Assembly: GCA_964583765.1 (NCBI GenBank)
Contig: CAZOWW010000028.1
Location: 1 to 43,827 of the forward strand
From: CAZOWW01 sp964583765
GTDB taxonomy: Bacteria > Actinomycetota > Actinomycetes > Actinomycetales > Kineosporiaceae
Direction: 5' to 3'
DNA: 43,827 nt
Both the position numbers and the translations under genes were made by a program. Position 1 is the first letter of the stretch. Each line of letters begins with the position of its first letter. The notes beneath the pieces were generated by a model. It ran no database searches. It worked only from the letters and a program-made list of their open reading frames with translations, and had not been told where the DNA came from. This document shows positions 1 through 8,511 of this stretch, piece by piece.

Positions 1-90
1 CCGCAGCCGCCACGGCCCTTCGCTTCCCGGCGGCGGGCCGTGGACGGCACCGCCGACTGACCCGCCCGGACGACACCGCCGTCCGGGGCA

Positions 91-119
91 CTCAAGCCAC
101 CGACGTCAGCCACCGATGC
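91..119 (+). promoter_or_regulatory. FliA-type promoter for fliM
   Basis: CTCA at 91-94, a 17-nt spacer, then ACCGATGC at 112-119. The pattern resembles the CTCA-N15-17-GCCGA class used by flagellar sigma factors of motile actinomycetes and the GCCGATAA element of FliA/WhiG. The same octamer occurs before cheA and a near match before flhA. Transcription would start at about 125-127, on or next to the fliM GTG, so the message may be leaderless. This agrees with the absence of a Shine-Dalgarno sequence there. The start site is inferred. Confidence 0.6.
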
Positions 120-126
120 CCACACC

Positions 127-1041
127 GTGGGCTACTCCGATCAGGCGATCGCCTCCTCGCGGCGCAGACGCGGGGAAGCACGCACGTACGACTTCCGTCG
201 TCCCGTGCGTCTGGCCCGCGAACACACCCATGCCCTGCGCCTCGCCACCGCCACGTTCGGACGCCAGGCCACCACCTACCTGACGACCTCATTGCGCGCG
301 GTGTGCGTGTTGAGCAATGCACGGATCGAGGAACTCAGCTACGACGAGTTCCTCACGGCCCTGCCGGACCAGAGCGTCTGCGCCGTGATCTCCCTCGAAC
401 CGCTCTCCGGCAAGGCCCTGCTGAACGTCGACCTGAACACCCTGCTCACCATGGTCGACCACCAGCTCGGCGGTCCGGGCACCATCGAGCAGCCGGACCG
501 CCCGTTGACGGACATCGAGCAGGCCCTGATGCGAGTGCTCATCGCCCGGCTCGTGCGCGAGCTCGAGTACTCGATGGAGCCGGTGGCCGCGGTGTCGCCC
601 CAGCTCCTGGCCCTGGAGGGGAACGCCCAGTTCGTCCAGGCCGCCGCCGCCACGGACCCCGTGGTGGTCGCGCGGTTCGACATCACGGTGGGCAAGCGGT
701 CCAGCGAGATGAGCCTGTGCTGGCCCTACGCGATGCTCGAGCCGGCGCTGGAGGAACTCTCCCGCAGCGACATGGACGGCGAGCGCGCGCGGCTGCGTCA
801 ACAGGCGGCGGTACTGACCACCCGGCGGCTCGCCGACGTCGCCGTGGACGTGGTCGTGCGCTTCGACCCGGTCCGGCTGCCCTCGCAACAGATCGGCCGG
901 CTCGCGGTGGGCGACGTCCTGCCCCTGGGGCACCGCACCACCGCACCGCTGTCGGTGACCTCCGCGAGCACCACCTTCGCCCACGCCATCCCCGGCACCA
1001 GCGGCCGCAAGCTCGCCGTCCTCATCGTGGCGGCACCGTGA
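127..1041 (+). CDS. fliM: Flagellar motor switch protein FliM
   Basis: FliM forms the C-ring of the flagellar motor with FliG and FliN and sets rotation direction. The 304-residue product has the FliM middle domain, including the GGPG turn near residue 116 (DHQLGGPG), and a C-terminal SpoA/FliN-like domain from about residue 230. It is a little shorter than usual (about 330). The N-terminus (MGYSDQAIASSRRRR) lacks the EIDALL-type peptide that docks CheY-P. GTG at 127 is the only in-frame start after the stop at 58-60. It has no ribosome binding site but lies just after a FliA-type promoter, so leaderless translation is possible. It heads the run fliM-fliN-fliO-fliP. Family assignment is firm; the exact start is not. 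Confidence 0.9.
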   Translation: MGYSDQAIASSRRRRGEARTYDFRRPVRLAREHTHALRLATATFGRQATTYLTTSLRAVCVLSNARIEELSYDEFLTALPDQSVCAVISLEPLSGKALLNVDLNTLLTMVDHQLGGPGTIEQPDRPLTDIEQALMRVLIARLVRELEYSMEPVAAVSPQLLALEGNAQFVQAAAATDPVVVARFDITVGKRSSEMSLCWPYAMLEPALEELSRSDMDGERARLRQQAAVLTTRRLADVAVDVVVRFDPVRLPSQQIGRLAVGDVLPLGHRTTAPLSVTSASTTFAHAIPGTSGRKLAVLIVAAP

Positions 1042-1068
1042 CCGCGACGTCCGTGTGAAGGGATCACT

Positions 1069-1854
1069 ATGGCCTTCTCTGCCTCGCCGCTCGTACCGGG
1101 TCAGGTCGACACCGGTACCGATGCCTGGCGTGCGGCGGCGGAGCTCGTCACGACCGCAGTGACGGCGGCCCTGCCGCAGATCCCCAGTGCATCCCCGCTC
1201 ACCCTGGGATCCGTGGTGGCCGACCCGGCCGAGGTGAGCCTGCCCGACCCGGCGGGGGCCGCGATCACCGCGTACGTGGGCGGGGGCGCCGAGGGGAAGA
1301 TCCTGCTCGTCGTCGGCCAGGACCTGGTGGACGCCCTGTCGGGCACCCCGTTCGGGGACCTCGAACCGGCACAGGCGCTGCGACCCGCCCTGGACGCCGT
1401 GGCCGACAAGCTGCACGGACGCGTCGACGGCAACCCGACCCAGATCGCCACCGAGGACTGTTTCGAGGTACTCGCGGGCGGCACCACGGTGCTCGTCCCG
1501 CTGCTGGCCGACGGCACGACGAGGGCCCTGATCGGCGTCTCGCTCACTTCGGCGGTGCCGATCGGCGGCGGCCGCAAGAACGCCGCGACCGCCGCGAGCG
1601 CGGCCCGGAGCTGGGGCATCGACATGCTCCGGGACGTCGAGATGGAGGTGACCTGCGAGCTGGGCCGCACCCGGATGACCGTGCGACAACTGCTCGCCCT
1701 GGCCCCCGGTGACGTCGTGGAACTGGACCGGCTGGCCGGGTCCCCGGCCGATCTGCTGGTGAACGGGACGCTGCTCGCCCGCGGCGAGGTCGTGGTCGTC
1801 GACGAGAGCTTCGGCCTGCGCATCACCGAGATCGTCACCCCGGACGCGTCATGA
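1069..1854 (+). CDS. fliN: Flagellar motor switch protein FliN (long form)
   Basis: FliN lies at the base of the C-ring and helps dock export cargo. The last 75 or so of 261 residues are a textbook SpoA domain (VEMEVTCELGRTRMTVRQLL, then DLLVNGTLLARGEVVVVDES). The first 170 residues resemble a CheC/FliY-type module, but no ExxN phosphatase motif is visible at the expected helix (ALRPALDAVADKLHG), so this part is probably structural. The ATG at 1069 follows GAAGGGA at a good distance. The stop overlaps the fliO start (ATGA), which indicates translational coupling. Calling it FliY would be an alternative, but the missing catalytic motif argues against it. Confidence 0.9.
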   Translation: MAFSASPLVPGQVDTGTDAWRAAAELVTTAVTAALPQIPSASPLTLGSVVADPAEVSLPDPAGAAITAYVGGGAEGKILLVVGQDLVDALSGTPFGDLEPAQALRPALDAVADKLHGRVDGNPTQIATEDCFEVLAGGTTVLVPLLADGTTRALIGVSLTSAVPIGGGRKNAATAASAARSWGIDMLRDVEMEVTCELGRTRMTVRQLLALAPGDVVELDRLAGSPADLLVNGTLLARGEVVVVDESFGLRITEIVTPDAS

Positions 1855-2855
1855 ACGCCGCCGACGACCTGATGCTCGTGGCCCGGGTCAGCGGGTCCCT
1901 CGTCGTGGTGCTCGTGCTGGCCGCGGTGCTCGCCCGCGCGGTACGCCGGGGAGCGCTGCTCCGCAAGGAGGGTGCGGTGCGGGTGCTGCACCGCACCGGG
2001 CTGTCCCGCGAGGCCTCGGTGGCGGTGGTCGAGATCGGCGACCGCGCCCTGCTGCTCGGCGTCACCTCGCACCAGGTCTCCATGCTGGCCGAACTCGACC
2101 CGGAGACCCACGACCTGGTCCGGGCCGCCGCGGTGTCCGGCGGCCTGGGCCTCCGGCGGCCCGCTCCGGCGGCGTCCCAGGTGGACCTGCGCCGGTCCAT
2201 GCCGGCCCACGACCGCACGGCACCGGCCACCGGCCCGATGTCCGCGGACGGGGGCGTGGAGCTGGGCGGGTTCCGGCTCGTTCCGGCGGCCCGTGCCCGC
2301 GCGGAGCAGCCGCACGCGCAGGACGGCCCGGCGAGCCGGCGCCCGTCCTCGCGGACCACCGCGCAGGACCCGCGCCGGACCGCCGACGCGACGGCCCAGG
2401 ACCGCTCCCGGCGGGGGGGCAGCACGGCCGGAGGCCCCCCCGGGTGGACGGTCGGGTCGATCCCGGGCCAGGACGGCGGGCTGCTGGATCTGGACGACGC
2501 GGGCGCGGTCGACGCGGGACGCGACGAGGGACCGCTGGTCGACGACGGGCTCGACCTGCTCGCCCCGGTGCTCGACGGCGCGGGTGCGCTCTACGACCGC
2601 CGCGGGTCGCTCGGCCTGCCGCCGACGGAGCTCGACCTGGCCCAGGACGAGCGCGGCGGGCGTCGCGGCCGCCGCCGTGGCCGCGGGACCCAACCGGGTG
2701 CCCCGGACCGTCGGACCGGGAGTCCCGCAGGTGCCGGCCGCACCCCACCCGCGGACGCCCGCACCCTCCGTCGGAACAGCGGCTCCGTGCTCTCCCCCAC
2801 GACGTGGCGTCAGGGCATCGAGGCCCTGCGCGACCTGACCATCCGGCGCGGTTGA
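1851..2855 (+). CDS. fliO: Flagellar export protein FliO
   Basis: FliO assists assembly of the FliP-FliQ-FliR export gate. The product has one N-terminal membrane segment at about residues 9-30 (VSGSLVVVLVLAAVLARAV) and then the small cytosolic FliO fold (EIGDRALLLGVTSHQVSML). About 230 residues of disordered Pro/Arg/Gly/Asp-rich sequence follow. The last residues (SGSVLSPTTWRQGIEALRD) look conserved and may bind a partner. At 334 residues it is far longer than enterobacterial FliO (about 120), mainly through this linker. The start overlaps the fliN stop, and fliP begins 1 bp after its own stop. Confidence 0.85.
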   Translation: MNAADDLMLVARVSGSLVVVLVLAAVLARAVRRGALLRKEGAVRVLHRTGLSREASVAVVEIGDRALLLGVTSHQVSMLAELDPETHDLVRAAAVSGGLGLRRPAPAASQVDLRRSMPAHDRTAPATGPMSADGGVELGGFRLVPAARARAEQPHAQDGPASRRPSSRTTAQDPRRTADATAQDRSRRGGSTAGGPPGWTVGSIPGQDGGLLDLDDAGAVDAGRDEGPLVDDGLDLLAPVLDGAGALYDRRGSLGLPPTELDLAQDERGGRRGRRRGRGTQPGAPDRRTGSPAGAGRTPPADARTLRRNSGSVLSPTTWRQGIEALRDLTIRRG

Positions 2856-2856
2856 G

Positions 2857-3750
2857 ATGCCCACGAGGGCCCGCCTGCGCACCCTGGGCGCCGCATTCCT
2901 GCTCGGCACGGCCGCACTGCTGACACTGCCCGCCGCCGCTCACGCCGCGGCACCCGGAACCCGGCCGGCCCAGGTCGTGCCGGCCCAGGTCGTACCCGCC
3001 CAGGTAGATCTCCTCCGGGCCGGGCTGCCCGCCGCGGTGCCCACACCCTCACCACCGGTGGGTCCGAGTGCCCCCGCGGGTGCCGGCGGCTCGTCCGGCT
3101 CCGTGTCCGTCTCGGTGCCGGGGCGCCCCAGCCAGGTGGTCACGATCATCGTGCTGGTCACGGTGCTGGGCGTGGCCCCCGCGGTCCTGCTGATGTGCAC
3201 GGCGTTCACGAAGATCGTCGTCGTTCTCTCGCTGACCCGCACGGCGCTGGGCACCCCGAGCGTGCCGCCCAACCAGGTGCTGATCGGGCTGGCCCTGTTC
3301 CTCTCGCTGTTCGTCATGGGCCCCACCCTCGACGCGATGAACAGCCGGGGCGTGCAGCCCTATCTGGCCGGCACCAAGACGTCCGCGCAGGCGTTCACGG
3401 ACGGCTCCGCGCCGCTGCGGGACTTCATGCTCGCGCACACCCGCGGCGAGGAACTCGCCCTGATGACCAAGGCCGCGGGCGAGCAACTGCCCAAGGACCG
3501 GTTCGCGGTGAGCATGCGCACCCTCATCCCGGCCTTCGTGCTCAGCGAGCTGCGGGCGGCATTCATCATCGGATTCGTCGTCTTCGTGCCGTTCCTGGTC
3601 ATCGACATCGTGGTCAGTGCCGTGCTCATGTCCCTGGGCATGGTCATGCTGCCGCCGTCCCTGGTGTCGCTGCCGTTCAAGCTGCTCCTCTTCGTCATGG
3701 TCGACGGCTGGGGGCTGATCGTCACCACCCTGCTCGGCAGCTACCACTGA
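2857..3750 (+). CDS. fliP: Flagellar export gate protein FliP
   Basis: FliP is the main ring-forming subunit of the type III export gate in the flagellar base. The 297-residue product starts with a signal peptide (residues 1-33, ending AAAHA), then a short low-complexity stretch with a threefold PAQVV/PAQVD repeat encoded by a 15-bp repeat. The conserved core follows: a first membrane pair with FTKIVVVLSLTRTALGT, a periplasmic loop with FMLAHTRGEELALM, and a C-terminal pair ending KLLLFVMVDGWGLIVTTL. All hallmark FliP segments are intact. The signal peptide is normal for the family. It follows fliO directly and is separated from fliQ by 105 bp. Confidence 0.97.
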   Translation: MPTRARLRTLGAAFLLGTAALLTLPAAAHAAAPGTRPAQVVPAQVVPAQVDLLRAGLPAAVPTPSPPVGPSAPAGAGGSSGSVSVSVPGRPSQVVTIIVLVTVLGVAPAVLLMCTAFTKIVVVLSLTRTALGTPSVPPNQVLIGLALFLSLFVMGPTLDAMNSRGVQPYLAGTKTSAQAFTDGSAPLRDFMLAHTRGEELALMTKAAGEQLPKDRFAVSMRTLIPAFVLSELRAAFIIGFVVFVPFLVIDIVVSAVLMSLGMVMLPPSLVSLPFKLLLFVMVDGWGLIVTTLLGSYH

Positions 3751-3855
3751 ACCGGGGACGCAGGTGAAACCCACCCGGGCCCCGACCCGACCCCGGTCGA
3801 TGCCCCCGTCACCACCCCTACGCCGGCCCTGGTCCCGACCTCACGGAGGAGCCCG

Positions 3856-4128
3856 ATGGACAACCTGGTGATCCAGATCGTCGCCTCGGCCCTGCTCACG
3901 GCCACCAAGGTGGCCGGACCGGTGCTCATCGCGACCCTCGCCGTCGGCCTGGTGCTGTCCATCGTCCAGTCCGCCACCCAGGTGCAGGAGTCCACGCTGA
4001 CCTTCCTGCCCAAGCTGGCGGTCGCCGGGATCGTCATGGTGCTCACCGGAGCCTGGGCGCTGCGGGTGCTGGTCGGCTTCACGCACCAGTTGTTCGCGAT
4101 GGTGCCCGACCTCATCAACGCCGGTTGA
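3856..4128 (+). CDS. fliQ: Flagellar export gate protein FliQ
   Basis: FliQ is a small two-helix subunit of the export gate. The 90 residues match the family in length and pattern: DNLVIQIVASALLTATKVAG, then LPKLAVAGIVMVLTGAW and a C-terminal amphipathic tail (LVGFTHQLFAMVPDLI). The ATG at 3856 has an excellent GGAGGA ribosome binding site at about 3844-3850, the strongest in the first half of the operon. It may reinitiate translation after the fliP-fliQ gap of 105 bp. That gap shows no clear promoter. Confidence 0.96.
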   Translation: MDNLVIQIVASALLTATKVAGPVLIATLAVGLVLSIVQSATQVQESTLTFLPKLAVAGIVMVLTGAWALRVLVGFTHQLFAMVPDLINAG

Positions 4129-4152
4129 TCCCGCGCCGGTACCGAGACTCCG

Positions 4153-5073
4153 GTGCCCCTGCCCGCCCTGCTCCCGCCCGCGCTGGCGGCCCTCGCGCCC
4201 CCGGTGCTGGGCACCCTGTCCTCCCGGTCGCCGGGCGCACTGTCTTCCCCCGCGCTCAGCGCGCTGTCGTCACCATCGCTGAGCGCCCTCCTGCCGCCGT
4301 CCCTCGGCTACGACACCCTGGCGATCGGGCAGAGCACGCTCGCGGGATTCCTGCTCACCCTGGCCCGCACCGGGGGCTTCGTCCTGGTGGCGCCCCCGTT
4401 CAACTTCCGCAGCGTCGCGATGCAGGCGCGGGTGGCCACCGCGATCGCCCTGGCACTGCCCCTGTCCGCACGCCTCGCACCCACCGCCCCGCCGCTCGCC
4501 TCGGGCGAGCTCTACCTGCAGGCAGCGCTGCAGGTCGGCATGGGGGCCGCTCTCGGTCTCTTCGTGCTGGTGGCCGTGTCCACGCTGCAACTCGTCGGGG
4601 ACGTCATCGACAACCTCGGCGGGTTCACGGTGAGCATGGGCCTGGACCCGCTCATGCTCGTGCAGACCTCGGTGATGGGCCGGCTCACCCAGCTGGTCGC
4701 CGCCGCCCTCCTCTTCGTCGGCGACGGGCACCTGATGGTGCTCGCGGGCCTCACGCGGTCGGTCACCGCCATGCCCCAACCGCGGCTCTCCCCGACCGCC
4801 CTGGCGCGGGCGGTCACCGAGGACGTCGGCCAGCTCATGGTCGCCGGCCTGGAGATCGCCGCCCCGGTCATGGCCGCCCTGCTCATCGCCGACCTCTGCC
4901 TGGGCCTGCTCACCCGCGCGGCCCCCGCGCTCAACGCCTTCTCCCTGGGCTACCCGCTGAAGATCCTGCTCACGCTCCTGCTCGCCGGGTTGGTGGTCGT
5001 CCAGTTCCCGCAGGTGCTCCACGCGGTGGTCACCGACGCCGTCCTGGGCATCGAACACCTGGTGGGCGGATGA
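4153..5073 (+). CDS. fliR: Flagellar export gate protein FliR
   Basis: FliR completes the FliP5-FliQ4-FliR1 export gate. The conserved region begins near residue 52 (GYDTLAIGQSTLAGF) and contains LARTGGFVLVAPPFNFR, several hydrophobic helices, and FSLGYPLKILLTLLLAG near the end. The first 50 residues are a Leu/Ser/Pro-rich extension with repeats of the LSSPxLSAL type, making the 306-residue protein about 50 residues longer than usual. The GTG at 4153 has no good ribosome binding site. A downstream in-frame GTG could be the true start, in which case much of the extension would not be translated. The stop is 7 bp before flhB. Confidence 0.93.
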   Translation: MPLPALLPPALAALAPPVLGTLSSRSPGALSSPALSALSSPSLSALLPPSLGYDTLAIGQSTLAGFLLTLARTGGFVLVAPPFNFRSVAMQARVATAIALALPLSARLAPTAPPLASGELYLQAALQVGMGAALGLFVLVAVSTLQLVGDVIDNLGGFTVSMGLDPLMLVQTSVMGRLTQLVAAALLFVGDGHLMVLAGLTRSVTAMPQPRLSPTALARAVTEDVGQLMVAGLEIAAPVMAALLIADLCLGLLTRAAPALNAFSLGYPLKILLTLLLAGLVVVQFPQVLHAVVTDAVLGIEHLVGG

Positions 5074-5080
5074 CGAGCTG

Positions 5081-6262
5081 ATGGCCGGCGAGCAGAGCAA
5101 GACCGAGAAGCCGACCCCACGGCGGCTGCGCGAGGCCCGCAAGGAGGGGCAGTTCCCGCGCAGCCACGACCCGGCCACCTGGGTGGGGATCGCCGCGGCC
5201 ATGGCGGTTCTGCCGCTCACCGCCTCGGCGACCACGGACCGCTTCCGCCGCGCGCTGGCCCTGATCCCCACCACGGCCGCGGACCCCAGCCCGGCCCGGG
5301 CCCTGCACGCCCTCGCCGCGGTCCCCACCGCGGTGATCGTCTCCTGCGGCCCGATGTGCGCGGCCGCCGCGGTGGGTGCCCTTCTCGCGACCGCGGCTCA
5401 GGGCGTCCACCCGAGCGCCGCGGTGCTCAAACCCAAGTTCTCCCGGCTCAAGCCCACCCAGGGGCTGCGCCGCATGGTGGGCCCGCACGCTGCCTGGGAG
5501 GCGCTCAAGGCCTTCGTGAAGATGCTCGTCCTGGCCCTGGTCGTGTACCTGACCGGCCATTCGCTGGTCACCGACCTGGCCGGGCGCGGGATCGTGCCAC
5601 TCGCCACGACCCTCGACCGGGCCCGGCACGGGCTGGAGACGACGGTCTGGGCCGCGAGCGCGGTCGGCCTGCTCCTGGCCCTGGGCGACTACGGCTACCA
5701 GCGGCACTCGGTGATGAAGAAGCTGCGGATGTCCCGCCAGGAGATCAAGGACGAGCTCAAGCAGACCGAGGGCGATCCGGCGGTGAAGGGTGCGATCCGG
5801 TCACGTCAGCTCGCGATCAGCCGCAACCGCATGCTCTCCGCGGTCCGGGAGGCGGACGTCGTGCTGGTGAACCCGACCCACCTGGCGATCGCCCTGCGTT
5901 ACGAACCGCTGCGCGGAGCCCCGCGGGTGGTGGCCAAGGGCGCGGGCGCGCTGGCCGCGAAGATCAGGAAGGTCGCGCACGAGCACCGCGTCCCCGTCGT
6001 CGAGGACAAGGCGCTCGCCCGTGCCCTGTACCGCGTCTGTGATCTCGACGACGAGATCCCCTCGGAGCTGTACGTCGCGGTCGCCCGGATCCTGGCGTTC
6101 GTGATGGCCGCGGGACGGCCCGGACGCAATGCGGGGGTGCGGCGCCCGCTGCACTCGATCCCGGTGCCCCGCGTGCCGTCCAGGGGTGATCTGCGCTCCC
6201 GCCGCCGCCAGGAGCTGCGCACGGCCCGCGAGAACAAGGCCCGGGCCCACCGTCAAGGGTGA
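5081..6262 (+). CDS. flhB: Flagellar export switch protein FlhB
   Basis: FlhB controls the change of export substrate from rod/hook to filament proteins. The 393-residue product begins with the usual cytosolic segment (KTEKPTPRRLREARKEGQ), followed by four membrane segments and a cytosolic domain. The autocleavage motif NPTH is present, with Asn264-Pro265, in the context VLVNPTHLAIALRY. The conserved VVEDKALARALY follows. The C-terminus carries an extra basic tail. The start lies 7 bp after the fliR stop with a weak ribosome binding site. Its stop overlaps a GTG at 6259 that opens a longer frame into flhA, but that GTG is not preferred. Confidence 0.97.
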   Translation: MAGEQSKTEKPTPRRLREARKEGQFPRSHDPATWVGIAAAMAVLPLTASATTDRFRRALALIPTTAADPSPARALHALAAVPTAVIVSCGPMCAAAAVGALLATAAQGVHPSAAVLKPKFSRLKPTQGLRRMVGPHAAWEALKAFVKMLVLALVVYLTGHSLVTDLAGRGIVPLATTLDRARHGLETTVWAASAVGLLLALGDYGYQRHSVMKKLRMSRQEIKDELKQTEGDPAVKGAIRSRQLAISRNRMLSAVREADVVLVNPTHLAIALRYEPLRGAPRVVAKGAGALAAKIRKVAHEHRVPVVEDKALARALYRVCDLDDEIPSELYVAVARILAFVMAAGRPGRNAGVRRPLHSIPVPRVPSRGDLRSRRRQELRTARENKARAHRQG

Positions 6263-6317
6263 CGGCCGGGGTTCACCCGAGCGGCCGTACCCCTCACCCC
6301 GACGGAGGCCTTCCCGA

Positions 6318-6346
6318 CTCAAGTTCGCCACTCGCCACGCCGATAG
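6318..6346 (+). promoter_or_regulatory. FliA-type promoter for flhA
   Basis: CTCAAG begins at 6318, and GCCGATAG lies at 6339-6346, with 17 nt between CTCA and GCC. This is the best match to the GCCGATAA consensus in the window. It lies in the 185-bp gap between flhB and flhA and would give a leader of about 95 nt ending in a strong ribosome binding site. It suggests flhA-flhF can be transcribed separately from the upstream genes. Confidence 0.65.
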
Positions 6347-6447
6347 ACCGAGAAGCCACGGACGGCCATCAGCGCGCACGGACCCCGCGCACCCTCAGCC
6401 ACGTGGTCGGCGGACCTCACCCGCACGGCCGCACGTGTGGAGGTCCG

Positions 6448-8511
6448 ATGTCGTCCGGCCGCCTGGCTCGCCTCGCAGTGCCCGTGGTCGTGGTGACCGT
6501 CGTCGTGATGATGGTCGTCCCGCTGCCGTCGACCCTGCTCGACGTGCTCATCGCGATGAACATCGCGGGGAGCCTGGTCGTCCTGCTGGTCGCCATGCAG
6601 GTGCGCAAGCCACTGGAGTTCTCGGTCTTCCCGACCCTCGTGCTCGTGGGCACGATCCTGCGCCTGGCCCTGGAGGTCTCCTCGACCCGGCTGGTCCTGC
6701 GGGACGGTTTCGCGGGTCACGTCATCGACTCGTTCGGTCACATCGTGATCGGCGGATCGCTCGTGATCGGGCTGGTGGTCTTCGCGATCCTGGTGATCAT
6801 CCAACTCACTGTGGTCACGAACGGCGCGGCGCGGGTCGCCGAGGTGGGTGCCCGGTTCACCCTGGACGCGATGCCTGGGAAGCAGATGGCGATCGACGCC
6901 GACCTGAACGCCGGCCTGATCGACGAGGACGAGGCGCGCCGACGCCGTCGTGAGGTGGCCGCGGAGGCCGACTTCTACGGCGCCATGGACGGCGGCACCA
7001 AGTTCGTCAAGGGTGACGCGGTCGCGGCGGTGATCGTGACCCTCGTCAACCTCGTCGGCGGGTTCGCCGTGGGGATGCTGCAGCACGGGCTGTCCGCGGG
7101 GGACTCGATCAACAAGTACAGCCTGCTCTCCGTGGGGGACGGCCTGGTCTCGCAGATCCCCGCGCTGCTCTTCTCCGTGGCCACTGGCGTCATCGTCACC
7201 CGGTCCACGAGTGAGGGCGACGTCGGCACCGACCTGGTCGGCCAGTTCGGCCGGCACCGGGAGGCGCTGCGCATCGCCGGTGCCGCCATGCTCGCGCTCA
7301 TGCTGCTGCCGGGCATGCCCAAGCTGCCGTTCCTGATCGCCGGGATCCTGGTGCTGGCCGCCTCGGCCCACTCCAGCGAAACGGATGCGGACGGGGGCAC
7401 CTCGTCCCCGGGCGCGGCCGCCACCGCGACCGAGGTCGCGGGCGGCGCCCCCGGCACCGAGCCCAACCCGATCACCGACTCGCTCAAGGTCGACCCCCTC
7501 GAACTGCTGCTGGCCCCCGATCTGGTGGACCTCGTCGACCCCGGCCGGGGCGGCGACCTGCTCGACCGGGTGCGCGCGCTGCGCCGCAAGACGGTGCTGG
7601 ACCTGGGCATCGTGCTGCCGCCGGTGCGTACCCGGGACGGCGCGATGCTCGCCCCGGGCACCTACGAGATCCGGGTGGCCGGGGTGAGCGTGGCCACCGG
7701 GGAGGCACCGGCCGGGTACCTGCTCGCGATCGGTGACGCCCCCGAGATGCTGCCCGGACGGCGGACCACCGAACCCGTCTTCGGGTTACCCGCGGTCTGG
7801 GTGCCCCTCGAGCACCGCGCGACCGCCGAGTTGTCCGGGGCCACGCTCGTCGAGCGGGCCGCCGTGGTCACCACGCACCTGGCCGAGATGGTCCGCCAGC
7901 ACGCGGCCCGGCTGCTCTCGCTGGACGACGTGCGCGACCTCCTCGACGTGCTCAAGGCCGAACGCCCCGCCGCGGTCGAGGAGCTGATCCCAGGCCTGAT
8001 CCCGCTGGCCACGACCCAGCGCGTGCTCCAGGGCCTCCTCGAGGAGCAGGTCTCGATCCGGGACCTCGGACGGATCCTGGAGGGCATCGGCCAGCGGGCC
8101 CGCGCCACGACCGACCCGGATGCGCTGCTCGAGGCGGCCCGATCGGCCCTCGGCCCGGCCCTGACCGCGGCCTACGCCGCCGAGGGCACGCTCCCGGCGA
8201 TCACCCTCGACCCGGCCCTGGAACAGGAACTCGCCGAGGCCCTGCGGGCCAGCGACCAGGGTGTCGTCATGGCGGTGGACCCGATCGCGGCCCAGCGCAT
8301 GGTCGCCGACCTGAACCGCCTGGTCACCGCGGCGGAGAACCGGGGCCTCTCGCCCGTTCTCCTCGTCTCGGGGCCCCTGCGCCTGCCGCTGCGGCGGCTG
8401 CTGCGCGCCAGCATCCCGCAACTTCCGGTCATCAGCTTCGCCGAGACGACCGGCGTCCACCAGATCGATACCGTCGGACAGGTGAGCCGTGGCCACGAAT
8501 TTGCTGCTTGA
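6448..8511 (+). CDS. flhA: Flagellar export apparatus protein FlhA
   Basis: FlhA is the large export-gate subunit whose cytosolic ring receives chaperone-substrate complexes. The 687-residue product has eight N-terminal membrane helices, the segment FPTLVLVGTILRLALEVSST, and the family signature (MPGKQMAIDADLNAGLIDED, then FYGAMDGGTKFVKGDA). After a 60-residue linker, the cytosolic domain includes RLLSLDDVRDLLDVLKAERP and LRLPLRRLLRASIPQLPVIS. The ATG at 6448 is chosen because GGAGG lies at 6439-6443 and the protein then begins at the expected point (MSSGRLARLAV). The frame is open back to GTG 6259, but that stretch is not FlhA-like. It overlaps the next gene by 23 bp. Confidence 0.96.
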   Translation: MSSGRLARLAVPVVVVTVVVMMVVPLPSTLLDVLIAMNIAGSLVVLLVAMQVRKPLEFSVFPTLVLVGTILRLALEVSSTRLVLRDGFAGHVIDSFGHIVIGGSLVIGLVVFAILVIIQLTVVTNGAARVAEVGARFTLDAMPGKQMAIDADLNAGLIDEDEARRRRREVAAEADFYGAMDGGTKFVKGDAVAAVIVTLVNLVGGFAVGMLQHGLSAGDSINKYSLLSVGDGLVSQIPALLFSVATGVIVTRSTSEGDVGTDLVGQFGRHREALRIAGAAMLALMLLPGMPKLPFLIAGILVLAASAHSSETDADGGTSSPGAAATATEVAGGAPGTEPNPITDSLKVDPLELLLAPDLVDLVDPGRGGDLLDRVRALRRKTVLDLGIVLPPVRTRDGAMLAPGTYEIRVAGVSVATGEAPAGYLLAIGDAPEMLPGRRTTEPVFGLPAVWVPLEHRATAELSGATLVERAAVVTTHLAEMVRQHAARLLSLDDVRDLLDVLKAERPAAVEELIPGLIPLATTQRVLQGLLEEQVSIRDLGRILEGIGQRARATTDPDALLEAARSALGPALTAAYAAEGTLPAITLDPALEQELAEALRASDQGVVMAVDPIAAQRMVADLNRLVTAAENRGLSPVLLVSGPLRLPLRRLLRASIPQLPVISFAETTGVHQIDTVGQVSRGHEFAA

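Noticed and set aside
116..300. Alternative frame from ATG 116 before fliM
   Set aside because: It ends soon and has no similarity; the GTG 127 frame encodes FliM.
1069..1600. FliN N-terminal part as an active FliY-type phosphatase
   Set aside because: The ExxN motif is missing at the expected helix.
6259..6447. N-terminal extension of FlhA from GTG 6259
   Set aside because: The extension is not FlhA-like and contains a FliA-type promoter. ATG 6448 has GGAGG and gives the normal start.
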